Origin: Candidatus Leptovillus gracilis
GTDB lineage: Bacteria; Chloroflexota; Anaerolineae; Promineifilales; Promineifilaceae
Length of the DNA: 64,000 bases
NCBI GenBank assembly: GCA_016716065.1
Contig: JADJXA010000010.1
Coordinates: 62,001-126,000 of the forward strand
Reading direction: 5' to 3'
Position numbers and translations under genes: made by a program. Shown here piece after piece: positions 17,979-26,605 of the stretch. The notes under the pieces were generated by a model. The model was not told the DNA's origin and made no database searches. It saw only the letters and a list, made by a program, of their open reading frames with translations. Position 1 is the first letter of the stretch; each line of letters starts with the position of its first letter.

Positions 17979-18389
17979 ATGGCACAACAAGCGCTTTTCG
18001 CCGGATTGGTGTACGACGAGTGGGACCACCCCGTACCCACCCGTCTGATCGGCAGTGATGCCCATTATGTCATTGATGATGATGGTTTTTTGCGGCACAT
18101 TGATTCAGAAAGTGTAGACCGCCAGGTTTTGGGCGTTTTTTTACAACAGTTGGAAAGCAATAAAGACGTGGCCGTAGAGCAAATGCTCAACATGATGGGC
18201 AAAGATGATCTGTTCACCAAAGCGGCCGTAGATGCTTCCCTACGCAACATAGACATGAACCAGATTATCGCCCAGGGCATTCCCGCCCAGGCCCGCGACA
18301 TGTTGGGCATGTTGGGCTTCCGCATCATCATCAACGTCCACGGCGAGGTTATCCGCATGGACCAACCGGCTGTGCCGGATGAAGAGTGA
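17979..18389 (+). CDS. Conserved-looking protein of unknown function
   Basis: 136 residues from ATG 17979, with AAAGGA 8 bases upstream; the frame runs back to 17928 but lacks a site there. No signal peptide or membrane segment. The N-terminal half is beta-like (GLVYDEWDHPVPTRLIG, HYVIDDDGFLRHI) and the C-terminal half helical and Met-rich (QMLNMMGKDDLFTKAAVD). The end is acidic. I do not recognise the family. It starts a + strand run with the caspase-like gene 111 bases downstream. Confidence 0.75.
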   Translation: MAQQALFAGLVYDEWDHPVPTRLIGSDAHYVIDDDGFLRHIDSESVDRQVLGVFLQQLESNKDVAVEQMLNMMGKDDLFTKAAVDASLRNIDMNQIIAQGIPAQARDMLGMLGFRIIINVHGEVIRMDQPAVPDEE

Positions 18390-18434
18390 ATAATCGTCAA
18401 TTTCCCATTGGCATTTGCCAGAGGCAGCGCCCTA

Positions 18435-18459
18435 CGGAATGCGGATTACCGAATACGGG
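18435..18459. repeat. Short heptamer array
   Basis: CGGAATG CGGATTA followed by CCGAATA CGGG. It is preceded by GGCATTTGCCAGAG and AGCGCCC, a stretch repeated nearly exactly at about 35734. Confidence 0.5.
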
Positions 18460-18500
18460 TCCTGGTTCGCCCTTCTCTGAAAGTCCAGTAAAATAGCGGC

Positions 18501-20270
18501 ATGTCTCAACGACTCGCGCTGCTCATTGCCCACACCTCTTACCAGGACGACCGCCTGTCTGTCCCCCATGCGGCTGCGGAAGTGGCCGCCCTGGCCGATG
18601 TGCTGCAAGATAGGCAGCACGGCCGTTTTGCTGCCGTCCACACCTTGCTAGACCAAACGGCCGTGGATGTGCAGCTCGCCATCGCCGCCTTTCTGGAACA
18701 ACCCCTCACCGCCGATGACCTGATCCTGCTCACTATTTCCGGCCACTGCCTGCTGGACCAGAGCGACGTGTACCTGGCAGCGGCCGACACGTTCAGCGAA
18801 ACCTACCTGGACGCCACGACCATCCAGATGGAGTTTATCCGGCGGCGGCTGGCGTACTGCCCGGCGCAAACAGTGGTGGTGTTAGACTGCTGCCACAGTC
18901 GGCTGGATGGCGCGCCCGCCGCCGACGCCGCCCGCCGGGTGGCGCAATCGCTGACCGGACCAGGGCAGGTCCTGCTGCTGGCGGCGCAGCCCGCGCCCCC
19001 GGCCGCGCCATCCACCTTCATCCGCACACTGACCGATGGGCTGCGCCATCTGGCGGCCGACAGTGACCGCGACGGCCGTCTGACTGTGCAAGAATGGTTT
19101 GCTTATGCCCAATCGGCCGATGCTTCCTGGCAAAAACGGGCCAGTGAAGCGCAAGATGGCTGGGTGCTGACGGCCGTTTCCGCCGCCAAACTTGCCCCAC
19201 TGCCTGTCGCCTTGTCGGCTGAATCCACGCCAGACGCGGATACGGCCGCTGCCCCAATTGTCCCGGCTGCCCCGGCCAACCGGCGCGGCGTGCTTATCGC
19301 CGCGCTGCTGCTGCTGTTGCTCCTGGTCGCCGGTGGGTTGTACGTGCTGCGCGATGGGTTTGCGGCGGTGGGGGCCGCGCCTACCCGCGCCGTTGGCGCG
19401 GCGGACAACACAACCACCCCTGAGCCAGCCACAGAAACGGCCGTATCCCCCGCCACGCTGCCGGTCATTGCGCCCACAGATTTCCCCGCCATACCGACGG
19501 TGACGCCCACCACCACCTTAACACCGGCTGCCATCTTGTCGCCCACGCCGACCATGTCGCCCACGCTGACCATGTCGCCCACGCCGACCATGTCGCCCAC
19601 GCTGACCGCAGCGCCAACGCTGACTGTAGCGCCAACGCTGACCGTAGCGCCAACGCTGACCGTAGCGCCAACGGCTTCGTCAACGGCCACGCAGTCGCCC
19701 ACACCCACGGTCTCGCCCACGCCAGTGCCGATGCAAATTACGGCCGCCGCCGCCTTTTTGCGCGCCGGGCCGGGCATCAATTATCAGATTCTCGCTTTTC
19801 CGCCACAGGGGACCCGGGTAACGGCCGTTGGCCGCAATACCGACGCCACCTGGTACAACGTCATCTTGCCCGATGGCCTGACAGGTTGGATTTATACCGA
19901 TGTGGTGCGCCCGGCGGATACGGCCGTTGGCCCATCACTGCCCATCGCCGCCACCATCCCCGCGCCGGTGAATGAGTTTTACAATTTTGTCGCCCAGGAT
20001 ACCGGCGGCAGCCTCATCACCCAGGTTTACCACGTTTACACCGGCGTGCGCGGCGAAACCGCCTTCCTGCGCGCCCGCCTGCTGCCAGAAACCGATCAGG
20101 TGCAGCCCAATTATGTCAATGGCGCGGAATTGGGCCTGGGGCTGCTCATCGTCGAATTTACGCGGGTGGGCAGCCAGCCATATACCAGCACGGCCGTCGA
20201 ATTTTGCATGACAGACGTCACCGGCGAGGCTTTCCACTGCCAGACCTTCCCGGCGCGTAAAGGGTGGTAA
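18501..20270 (+). CDS. Membrane-anchored caspase-like protease with SH3 domain
   Basis: 589 residues. Residues 1-210 are a caspase/metacaspase-type (C14) domain: LLIAHTSYQDD, catalytic His82 in TISGH, catalytic Cys131 in VVVLDCCHS. A DSDRDGRLTVQEW segment (about 190) looks like a calcium-binding loop, and calcium activates many metacaspases. A transmembrane helix at about 262-284 is followed by a Pro/Thr linker built from near-identical 18-bp DNA repeats. An SH3b domain (about 412-470) and an unassigned C-terminal domain follow. The protease side would be cytoplasmic and the SH3 side external, possibly contacting peptidoglycan. It ends 4 bases before the epimerase gene. Confidence 0.85.
   Translation: MSQRLALLIAHTSYQDDRLSVPHAAAEVAALADVLQDRQHGRFAAVHTLLDQTAVDVQLAIAAFLEQPLTADDLILLTISGHCLLDQSDVYLAAADTFSETYLDATTIQMEFIRRRLAYCPAQTVVVLDCCHSRLDGAPAADAARRVAQSLTGPGQVLLLAAQPAPPAAPSTFIRTLTDGLRHLAADSDRDGRLTVQEWFAYAQSADASWQKRASEAQDGWVLTAVSAAKLAPLPVALSAESTPDADTAAAPIVPAAPANRRGVLIAALLLLLLLVAGGLYVLRDGFAAVGAAPTRAVGAADNTTTPEPATETAVSPATLPVIAPTDFPAIPTVTPTTTLTPAAILSPTPTMSPTLTMSPTPTMSPTLTAAPTLTVAPTLTVAPTLTVAPTASSTATQSPTPTVSPTPVPMQITAAAAFLRAGPGINYQILAFPPQGTRVTAVGRNTDATWYNVILPDGLTGWIYTDVVRPADTAVGPSLPIAATIPAPVNEFYNFVAQDTGGSLITQVYHVYTGVRGETAFLRARLLPETDQVQPNYVNGAELGLGLLIVEFTRVGSQPYTSTAVEFCMTDVTGEAFHCQTFPARKGW
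19547..19680 (+). repeat. Coding minisatellite in the Pro/Thr linker
   Basis: Tandem 18-bp units (GCCAACGCTGACCGTAGC type), with 15- to 18-bp variants before them (TCGCCCACGCTGACCATG). They encode PTLTVA/PTLTMS repeats in the caspase-like protein. Copy number is likely to vary between strains. Confidence 0.85.
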
Positions 20271-20274
20271 AGAC

Positions 20275-21336
20275 ATGAATAACACAACAACATTCCCCCG
20301 GTTAACCTGGGAAGCCATCACCTTACAGCTGCGCAATCCATTTCGCATTTCCTATGGCGTCAGCGAGACGCGGCAGGCGTTTTGGCTGCGGCTGGCGAAT
20401 GATGAAGGCTGGGGCGAGGGCACGATCCCGGCTTATTATGGCATTCCCGATGAGGCGCTGACGGCCGTCTGGCAAACCGCCGCCCATTCCCCCAGCCCTT
20501 TCCCCGATGACCCGGCCGACATCCCCGCCTGGGTGGGCGACGACGGCCCCGCGCCGGCCCGCGCCGCCCTGGACCTGGCCCTGCATGATCGGATTGGCAA
20601 ACTGCGTGGACGGCCGTTGTACCAACTGCTCGGCCTGCCGCGCCCGGAACCCATGCCCACCTCCTTCACCATCAGCCTGGATACGCCGCAGAAAATGGCC
20701 GAGATGGCCCGGCAGGTAGGCAGCTACCCCATCATCAAAGTGAAATTAGGCGGCGACGATGACGTCGCCTGCATCGCCGCCATTCACGCCGCCCGGCCAG
20801 ACGCCCGCCTGCGCGTGGACGCCAACGCCGGTTGGAGCGCCGCGGAAGCTGTGCGCCACGTGGCTGCTCTGGAGCCGTTTAACCTGGAACTCATCGAGCA
20901 GCCGACGGCCAAAGAGGACATCGAAGGCATGGGTTACGTGCAGGCCCACACCCGCGTGCCGGTGGTGGCCGACGAATCGGTGCAAACGCTGGCGAACGTC
21001 GAGGCGTTGGCGGCGGCCGGGGTGCAAGGCATCAACCTGAAGCTGATGAAAGTGGGCGGGCTGGCCCCGGGGCTGCGTTTGCTGCGGCGGGCGCAGGAAT
21101 TAGGGCTGCGGGTGATGTTGGGCTGCATGGTGGAAACATCGTTGGGCACAACGGCCATGGCCCACCTGAGCGGTCTGGCTGAATGGATAGACCTGGACGC
21201 GCCGCTGCTGATTGCCAATGACCCGTTTGATGGCTTGCGCTATAATCAGTCTCTAGACATTCATGTGCCGTCGCGCCCTGGCATTGGGGTTGTGCGACGC
21301 ATTGCGGGAGAAAGCAGTTTTGTTAGAGAAAATTGA
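20275..21336 (+). CDS. ykfB: Dipeptide epimerase (L-Ala-D/L-Glu type), enolase superfamily
   Basis: 353 residues with an N-terminal capping domain and an enolase barrel. Visible catalytic residues: the KxK pair at 155/157 (IIKVKLGG), metal ligands Asp182 (VDANAGW), Glu208 (IEQP) and Asp233 (VADES), and the second acid/base lysine about 256-259 (NLKLMKVGG). These fit the dipeptide epimerases that convert L-Ala-D-Glu to L-Ala-L-Glu in murein-peptide recycling. The neighbouring NlpC/P60 gene and Dpp-type transporters match the Bacillus ykf-dpp arrangement. Exact specificity is inferred from context. Confidence 0.88.
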   Translation: MNNTTTFPRLTWEAITLQLRNPFRISYGVSETRQAFWLRLANDEGWGEGTIPAYYGIPDEALTAVWQTAAHSPSPFPDDPADIPAWVGDDGPAPARAALDLALHDRIGKLRGRPLYQLLGLPRPEPMPTSFTISLDTPQKMAEMARQVGSYPIIKVKLGGDDDVACIAAIHAARPDARLRVDANAGWSAAEAVRHVAALEPFNLELIEQPTAKEDIEGMGYVQAHTRVPVVADESVQTLANVEALAAAGVQGINLKLMKVGGLAPGLRLLRRAQELGLRVMLGCMVETSLGTTAMAHLSGLAEWIDLDAPLLIANDPFDGLRYNQSLDIHVPSRPGIGVVRRIAGESSFVREN

Positions 21337-22330
21337 GGCCGCTTTAAATGATTTTGCCCAACGGGATACCCGCCTGCATTATTGCCAGCTAGACGTGGAC
21401 AGCCTGGAACGGAGCGTCTGTGCGCTTTCTGGGGTTGTGTTGGATGCGGCCGGGTTGGCCGCAGTGCAGGCAGACCTGGTGGCGCAGTTCCCAACGACGA
21501 CTTTTGATACGCACAAGGTGAAATTTCTCAGCCAGACGCCGCCGCGCGTGTTGGCCGTCAGCACCAACGTGACCAGCGTTCAGGATGAACCGTCGTGGCG
21601 CGCTGAGCGCATGACCCAGATTTTGCATGGCTGGGAGATTGAAATTTTGCTGGAGCAGAAGGAATGGGCCTTTGTGCGGCAGACGGATAATGGTTATTTA
21701 GGCTGGGCGTACCGCGCTTATCTGACAGAGCAAGCTCCGCCGCCGCCGACCCATATGGTGGTTGAACCGATTGCCGTGCTGCGCGCCGCGCCGGATAACG
21801 CGGCGGAATTGGTGGGGCGGATGTTGGCGGGCACGGCCGTATCTGTCGCCACCATCCACGACCAATGGGCGCAGCTTGGGCTGGCCGATGGCAAAAGTGG
21901 CTGGGTACAGGCCGGTTATTTGCGCGGCTTAACCGATGTGCCCGAAGATGAAAACGGCCGTCGCCAGACCATCATCACCGCCGCCCACAGCCTCATGGGC
22001 GTGCCCTATCTGTGGGGCGGCTGCACCGCTTTGGGCATAGATTGTTCTGGCTTTGCCCAACTCACCCACCGCCTGGCCGGTGTCACCATCCCCCGCGATG
22101 CCGACATGCAGTTCGGCGCCGGTAAACCGATAGAACCCCCTTTCCAGCCGGGCGACCTCCTCTTTTTTGGCAGCGAGCGGGGCCACCGGGCCATCTCCCA
22201 CGTGGGCATCAGCCTGGGCGGCTGGCGCGCCATCCACTCCTCCCGTTTGCGCAACGGCGTGTACATAGACGATGTGCAAGCGGCCGCCTACCTGCGCGAT
22301 ATTTACGTCGGGGCGCGGTCATTCTTATAA
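21320..22330 (+). CDS. ykfC: SH3b-NlpC/P60 endopeptidase (YkfC-like)
   Basis: 336 residues from TTG 21320 (GGGAG at suitable spacing, overlapping the epimerase end by 17 bases); an ATG at 21263 would overlap by 74 bases. Two bacterial SH3-like domains at about 60-130 and 140-205 precede an NlpC/P60 domain. The catalytic Cys lies in IDCSGFAQ, with His in SHVGI and AIHSS. No signal peptide is seen, so it likely acts on imported peptides in the cytoplasm. Bacillus YkfC cuts the gamma-D-Glu-L-diamino-acid bond of murein peptides. The coupling to the epimerase gene supports that role. Confidence 0.88.
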   Translation: MLEKIEAALNDFAQRDTRLHYCQLDVDSLERSVCALSGVVLDAAGLAAVQADLVAQFPTTTFDTHKVKFLSQTPPRVLAVSTNVTSVQDEPSWRAERMTQILHGWEIEILLEQKEWAFVRQTDNGYLGWAYRAYLTEQAPPPPTHMVVEPIAVLRAAPDNAAELVGRMLAGTAVSVATIHDQWAQLGLADGKSGWVQAGYLRGLTDVPEDENGRRQTIITAAHSLMGVPYLWGGCTALGIDCSGFAQLTHRLAGVTIPRDADMQFGAGKPIEPPFQPGDLLFFGSERGHRAISHVGISLGGWRAIHSSRLRNGVYIDDVQAAAYLRDIYVGARSFL

Positions 22331-22374
22331 AACGTCAGGCGTTAAATGTCGCCAAAGACGCCCGACGCACCTAC

Positions 22375-23354
22375 TTACTGGCGACGCGGGTTCAGCAAGT
22401 CATTTAACCCATCACCCAACAAGTTCCAACCAATGCCAAACAAAACCAGCGCCAGTGAAATGGGGATAAACGTCCACCAATAAGCCAGTGGATTGCCCCC
22501 CAATCCGATGATATAGTCGCGGGAGGCTACCAGCATCACCCCCAGGTCACACTGCCGCCGAAGCCGATGAAGATAAAGGCCGAGGCCAAGATCACGGAAC
22601 CACCCACATCTCTGGCCCCATACACAATGGCCGGTGAGATGACGTTGGGTAGTAAGTGTCGCCAGATTATGCGCCGATGACTGGCGCCCAGGGCGCGCGC
22701 GGCTGTTACATAATCGGCCTGCTTTTGCTGGATGACCATGCCGTTAACCAGCCGTGCGTAGGGCATCCAGGCAAACAGGATCAGCGCCAGCATGATGGGG
22801 TCCAGGTCCAGCCAGATAAAAGCCCGCTCCCACCCGAGATACATCTCCGGCAGTGTCAGCGGGTTGAAAATACGACCGAAAAGAAGTCGCTGAAAAAGCC
22901 AGACAGCGGCGATAACCGGAAAGGTGAGAAAGGCGTCGGTAAAGAGCATCAGTCCTTGCTGCACAATGCCGCCCGCGTAGCCGGAAATCAGGCCGATGAG
23001 CAGCCCCAAAACGGCCGTTGTCAGCGTCACCGTCAGTCCAAACCGCAAAGCTGACCGCGTGCCCCATATCAGCGTGTAAAAAACATCCCACTGCTCAAAG
23101 CGGTCCTGGCCCGGCGTGAAGCCAAATCGGGCCAGATTCGCCAACTGCCCCACCGAACCAAGAGGACTGTCGCCGCCGGGCGGCTGCGGTAGTCGATCAA
23201 ATGTGCGGTTGACGCTTTTAAAGGGCGATGGGTTAGCCGGGTTATCTGGCGGGGCCAGCCAGGGCGCGGCCAAAGCCACAAATAGGAATCCACCGACTAG
23301 TAAAAGAGCCAGCCAGTTTTGCTTACGTCGGAAAAACCTACGCCAGGCGATCAT
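22375..23354 (-). pseudogene. Dpp/Opp-type ABC permease (second DppC), frameshifted near its end
   Basis: The frame from ATG 23354 stops at 22536 after IFIGFGGSVTWG. One base beyond, in another frame, the normal DppC ending continues (VMLVASRDYIIGLGG, then FGIGWNLLGDGLNDLLNPR) to a stop at 22375. The break is in a run of five C at 22539-22543, where one more base restores about 326 residues. Six membrane helices and the BPD_transp_1 EAA-type loop ARALGASHRRIIWRHLLPN are visible. It overlaps the partner permease gene by 4 bases. Likely a sequencing indel, otherwise a recently disabled permease. Confidence 0.85.
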
Positions 23355-24424
23355 CGTGATGCCTCGGCTGCCTCGCGGTCGCGGGGATCGGCGATGGCTT
23401 TGAGAATGTCCAGCAAGACCATGATGGGGATGACCAGCAAGACGCTGTAGACGGCGAAAGCCAGGGTCAGGGGGGCATCGGGCACGCCGGACATGCCCAT
23501 GACCAACAGTTCCGATAATCCTTTCAGGCCGAAGATCACCTCAATGACATAAACGCCGGTGATGATGGCCGCGGCCGAAAGTGCTGTGCTGGTCAGGGCG
23601 GGGGAAACAGTGTTGCGGAAGGTGTGCCGCCAGACAATGGAGCGCTGCCGCAGGCCACGCGCGCGGGCAGATAAGACGTAATCTTTGTCTTTTTCTTCGA
23701 TGATGAGGGCACGGGTGACACGCCCCAGGGTGGACCAATGCAGCAGGCTCAGTGTAAAAACGGGCAAGACCAGATGGCGAAAGGCGTTGAGGGTGACATC
23801 TAAACGGCCGTTCAACAGCCCATCTAGCGTCAGAAAACCAGTGTGAGCGATGAAGGTGGAACTGCTAAGGCTAAGGCCGGGAATGCTGGAGCGCCCTGGG
23901 GGGAACCAGCGCAGTCCGACGTAAAAGACAGACAATAAAATCAGCCCCAGGATATAAGGAGGAATAGACGCACCGATAAATGCAGTCAGGCGAAACAGGC
24001 TGTCACCCCAACCGCCGGGCCGCCATCCGGCCACGACGCCGTTGAATAAACCCAGGGGGATAAACAGCAGCAGAGAATAGAAGGTAAGCTCCAGGGTAAC
24101 GGCCGTGCGCGCCAACAACACCGGCCGTACTTCGCTGCCCAACGTCGGACTCCATCCCCAATAGCCACTCAGCCAATTTTGCGCCCAACGGCCGTACTGT
24201 ACCCAATATGGATCATTCATGCCTTGCTCGGCGGCAATCCGCTCCAACTCGAAGGCGATTTGCGCCGGCGTCAGGCGGCTGGGTAGGCGCGGCGGCAAAT
24301 AAAGCGCCGCCCGCTCACTCGGCGGCGCCAACAGGATAATGCCGTAGAGGAACATGGTGATGATGAGCAGGGTGATGGGGATGGTGATCAATCTACCCAA
24401 CAGGTACTTTTGAAAAGGGGTCAT
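23351..24424 (-). CDS. Peptide-type ABC transporter permease (second DppB)
   Basis: 357 residues. The N-terminus has the standard DppB/OppB form (FQKYLLGRLITIPITLL), with six predicted membrane helices and an EAA loop ARGLRQRSIVWRHTFRNTVSPA. It should pair with the adjacent DppC-type protein to import peptides or other family-5 ligands. No binding protein or ATPases accompany this pair. They may share those of the complete transporter at 26.6-33.3 kb, or act with unlinked ones. Confidence 0.9.
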   Translation of the reverse strand: MTPFQKYLLGRLITIPITLLIITMFLYGIILLAPPSERAALYLPPRLPSRLTPAQIAFELERIAAEQGMNDPYWVQYGRWAQNWLSGYWGWSPTLGSEVRPVLLARTAVTLELTFYSLLLFIPLGLFNGVVAGWRPGGWGDSLFRLTAFIGASIPPYILGLILLSVFYVGLRWFPPGRSSIPGLSLSSSTFIAHTGFLTLDGLLNGRLDVTLNAFRHLVLPVFTLSLLHWSTLGRVTRALIIEEKDKDYVLSARARGLRQRSIVWRHTFRNTVSPALTSTALSAAAIITGVYVIEVIFGLKGLSELLVMGMSGVPDAPLTLAFAVYSVLLVIPIMVLLDILKAIADPRDREAAEASR

Positions 24425-24448
24425 GGCTGCACCTCGACCGGTTTTGGC

Positions 24449-25617
24449 TCAGGGCGTTTCGTCGCAGCCCACCAGCCGCACATTGCTGACGCCCCGGAAC
24501 AGGCAGTCGGCCGACTGACGGCCGTCCTCAGACGTGATTGTCATGATAACATAACTGCCATACTGCGCTTGCCGCTGCACCACCGGCGCTGCGCCAAACT
24601 GCATCCGGTGGGCGTCGAGCCAGGCTTGCGCCTGTGGCTCTGGGTTGGGGAAACAATCGCCACAATCTTCCGGCTCTGTCTGGCCGGTGAGCAGTCCGAT
24701 GAGGCCACTGGTGTAGGGTGGTGAGGCATCGTAGCAGTGGGACAACTGTTCGTTGACAACCCGGCAGTTGATCCAGCCGCCAGCGGTGAATACGGCCGTG
24801 ACGTTGGTTGTTGTTGACACAGCGTCAATCTCGCTCAGGGTCAGCATGTAGTCTGGGCCTAACAGCTCCCGCACCCCTTTTAAGGCGTTGTAATTCACCC
24901 CCTCGCGCCGGCTCAATGCAAACAGGTCGCCCTCATAACCACGGCTGCGTTCGATGGCCTGGTGAACCAGAGGCACGGCCTGCCAGGAGCTGCTGCCCAT
25001 GATCTGGGTGGTGAGGAAGGCAGCCAGGAGAACGATGGGCATGGGCAGCAGCAAGCCTTTCCAGACCTGGGCGTTGGGCCAACGGCCGTCGCCCATTTCG
25101 GCCTGCAAACCAAATAGCCGGACCTCTTGAAACACGGCCAGCACCACCGCCGCCAACATGAGAAAAAACCAGCCACCACAATGCTGATGATGGCTAAGGC
25201 AGAAAGGTCTACAAAGGGATAAACATTGAGACCCCAAAAGTTACGGTTCACCAACCACACCGTCAGAGTACGTATCTGGTACGGTTGGAAGCTAATGATG
25301 AAGGAAGAGAGAACGGCCGTCACCAACCACAACAACACCGTCACCACACTGCGCCCAATTCGCGCCGTCACCCAACCGGTTAAGCCACCCAGCCCCATAA
25401 TTAGCAGGCCAGACAACAAAATGCTGCCATATTTTAGCGTTACTGGCAGATTGCCCAGCGAGTAGACCTGCGGCCCCCACACCCCCAACGAGATAAACAG
25501 GCCAACCATCAGGCCATTTAAAACGGCCAGTCTATCGTTCACCGGCCGAACAGATTCACCGTCGGACAACAACCCCGCGCCCCCTTTTCCCCGATCGTTT
25601 ATTTGGAGCGACGCCAT
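24449..25617 (-). pseudogene. Membrane protein of unknown function, frameshifted at a homopolymer
   Basis: The frame from ATG 25617 gives at least four membrane helices and degenerates after SIVVAGFF; the next frame continues LMLAAVVLAVFQEVRLFG through 24449. One extra base at the six-base run 25163-25168 restores about 389 residues. The C-terminal 150 residues are extracytoplasmic-like with several Cys (NCRVV, HCYD, EDCGDCFPNPE, ADCLF). The start overlaps the cytochrome gene by 19 bases, and the end is 24 bases before the DppB2 gene. Family not recognised. Confidence 0.7.
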
Positions 25618-26372
25618 CGCCTGACCCCTCCGACAACCGCCACCGCGCCCAGCAGAAGCCCGCCGCCAAACAGCCAGGGTATCACTGTTTTATTGGCAGG
25701 TGTGGTGGGAGAAACGGCCGTAGACATTGGCGTTACCGTCGCCGCAGCAATTGGCGGATGTTCCTCCGGCCGTAAACGCATCTGCAACACAGTACGCTCT
25801 GTCAGCGGTGTACCATCCCAAATTCCCCGTTTATGGGCCAAAAAAGCCGTCAGCGCCAGATACTCTTCATCGGTCAGCCGTCCCGGCATTTCCAGCGGCA
25901 TCGCCCCCCGTGTGTAATAATACACTTCGCCCAACGTATCAAAGCGCGTCAGACCATCTTCGCCCACCAGCGGTGGAACCACAGTCGGAATCAAAAAACC
26001 ATGCGGTTCCGGCGGATTGCTGCCATGGCAGCCCGAATTCCAACAATACTGCTCTTCCTCCGGGTATTGCTCGCGCCACTCATCCGTAAGCCCTTGCCCC
26101 ACATCGCCATGACAGGGTAAGCAATATAACCAATACAAATACGCCCCTTCGTCCGCCTGCGTCGGGTTTTCCACCGTTGGCGGCGCCGCCAGCCGGTCCA
26201 CTGTCGGCGTCGGTTGTACAACAAAAGGGGTGGGAGTCGCGGTTGCCATACGGATCGGCGTCGCCGATGGTGGCGGCAAAGCATGAACTGCCGGAAATGG
26301 CGCAGCCAACCCCATCGCCGCCGCCATGAACAGCATGATCGGCCCAATGAACAATAACAATTTACGTATCAT
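25599..26372 (-). CDS. Membrane-anchored c-type cytochrome
   Basis: 257 residues from ATG 26372 (the frame extends to a TTG at 26384). A signal/anchor helix at 5-22 is followed by a Pro/Thr linker, then a cytochrome c domain with CLPCHGD, a standard CxxCH haem site. CWNSGCHG follows about 29 residues later, a CX4CH spacing. The likely axial Met lies in RGAMPLEMPGRLTDEE. A C-terminal helix before RRWRRSK anchors it. Exported, probably one or two haems, electron transfer. It heads a unit with the membrane protein and the second permease pair. Confidence 0.85.
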   Translation of the reverse strand: MIRKLLLFIGPIMLFMAAAMGLAAPFPAVHALPPPSATPIRMATATPTPFVVQPTPTVDRLAAPPTVENPTQADEGAYLYWLYCLPCHGDVGQGLTDEWREQYPEEEQYCWNSGCHGSNPPEPHGFLIPTVVPPLVGEDGLTRFDTLGEVYYYTRGAMPLEMPGRLTDEEYLALTAFLAHKRGIWDGTPLTERTVLQMRLRPEEHPPIAAATVTPMSTAVSPTTPANKTVIPWLFGGGLLLGAVAVVGGVRRWRRSK

Positions 26373-26381
26373 CACAATCCA

Positions 26382-26415
26382 CAAAAATAAAAGCGGGCCA
26401 CCTGAAGCAGCCCGC
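26382..26415 (-). terminator. Terminator of the peptide transporter operon
   Basis: On the minus strand GCGGGC pairs with GCCCGC, followed by TTTTATTTTTG. It lies about 190 bases after the DppC1 stop and just before the cytochrome gene, separating the two units. The remaining sequence from 26416 to 26605 holds a CTCCGTGTCTCCG-type repeat and no gene. Confidence 0.75.
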
Positions 26416-26605
26416 CTGTTTTATAACCATGCCAACGCTTGAACGAACGTAACAATTCACCACGTAGGGCACAGAGATTAAACCTGTAAAGCCTCCGTGT
26501 CTCCGCGGTGCAATCCCACATGGGCTGTATAGATACGAACGAACAAGCTGTTTCGCTGCCCAGTTTTGGCGTACTCCTATGGAGGAGAACAAGCCGACCG
26601 CCCAA

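Noticed and set aside
19547..19680. Regular repeats suggesting a CRISPR array
   Set aside because: Units are contiguous 15- to 18-bp coding repeats without spacers, encoding a Pro/Thr linker.
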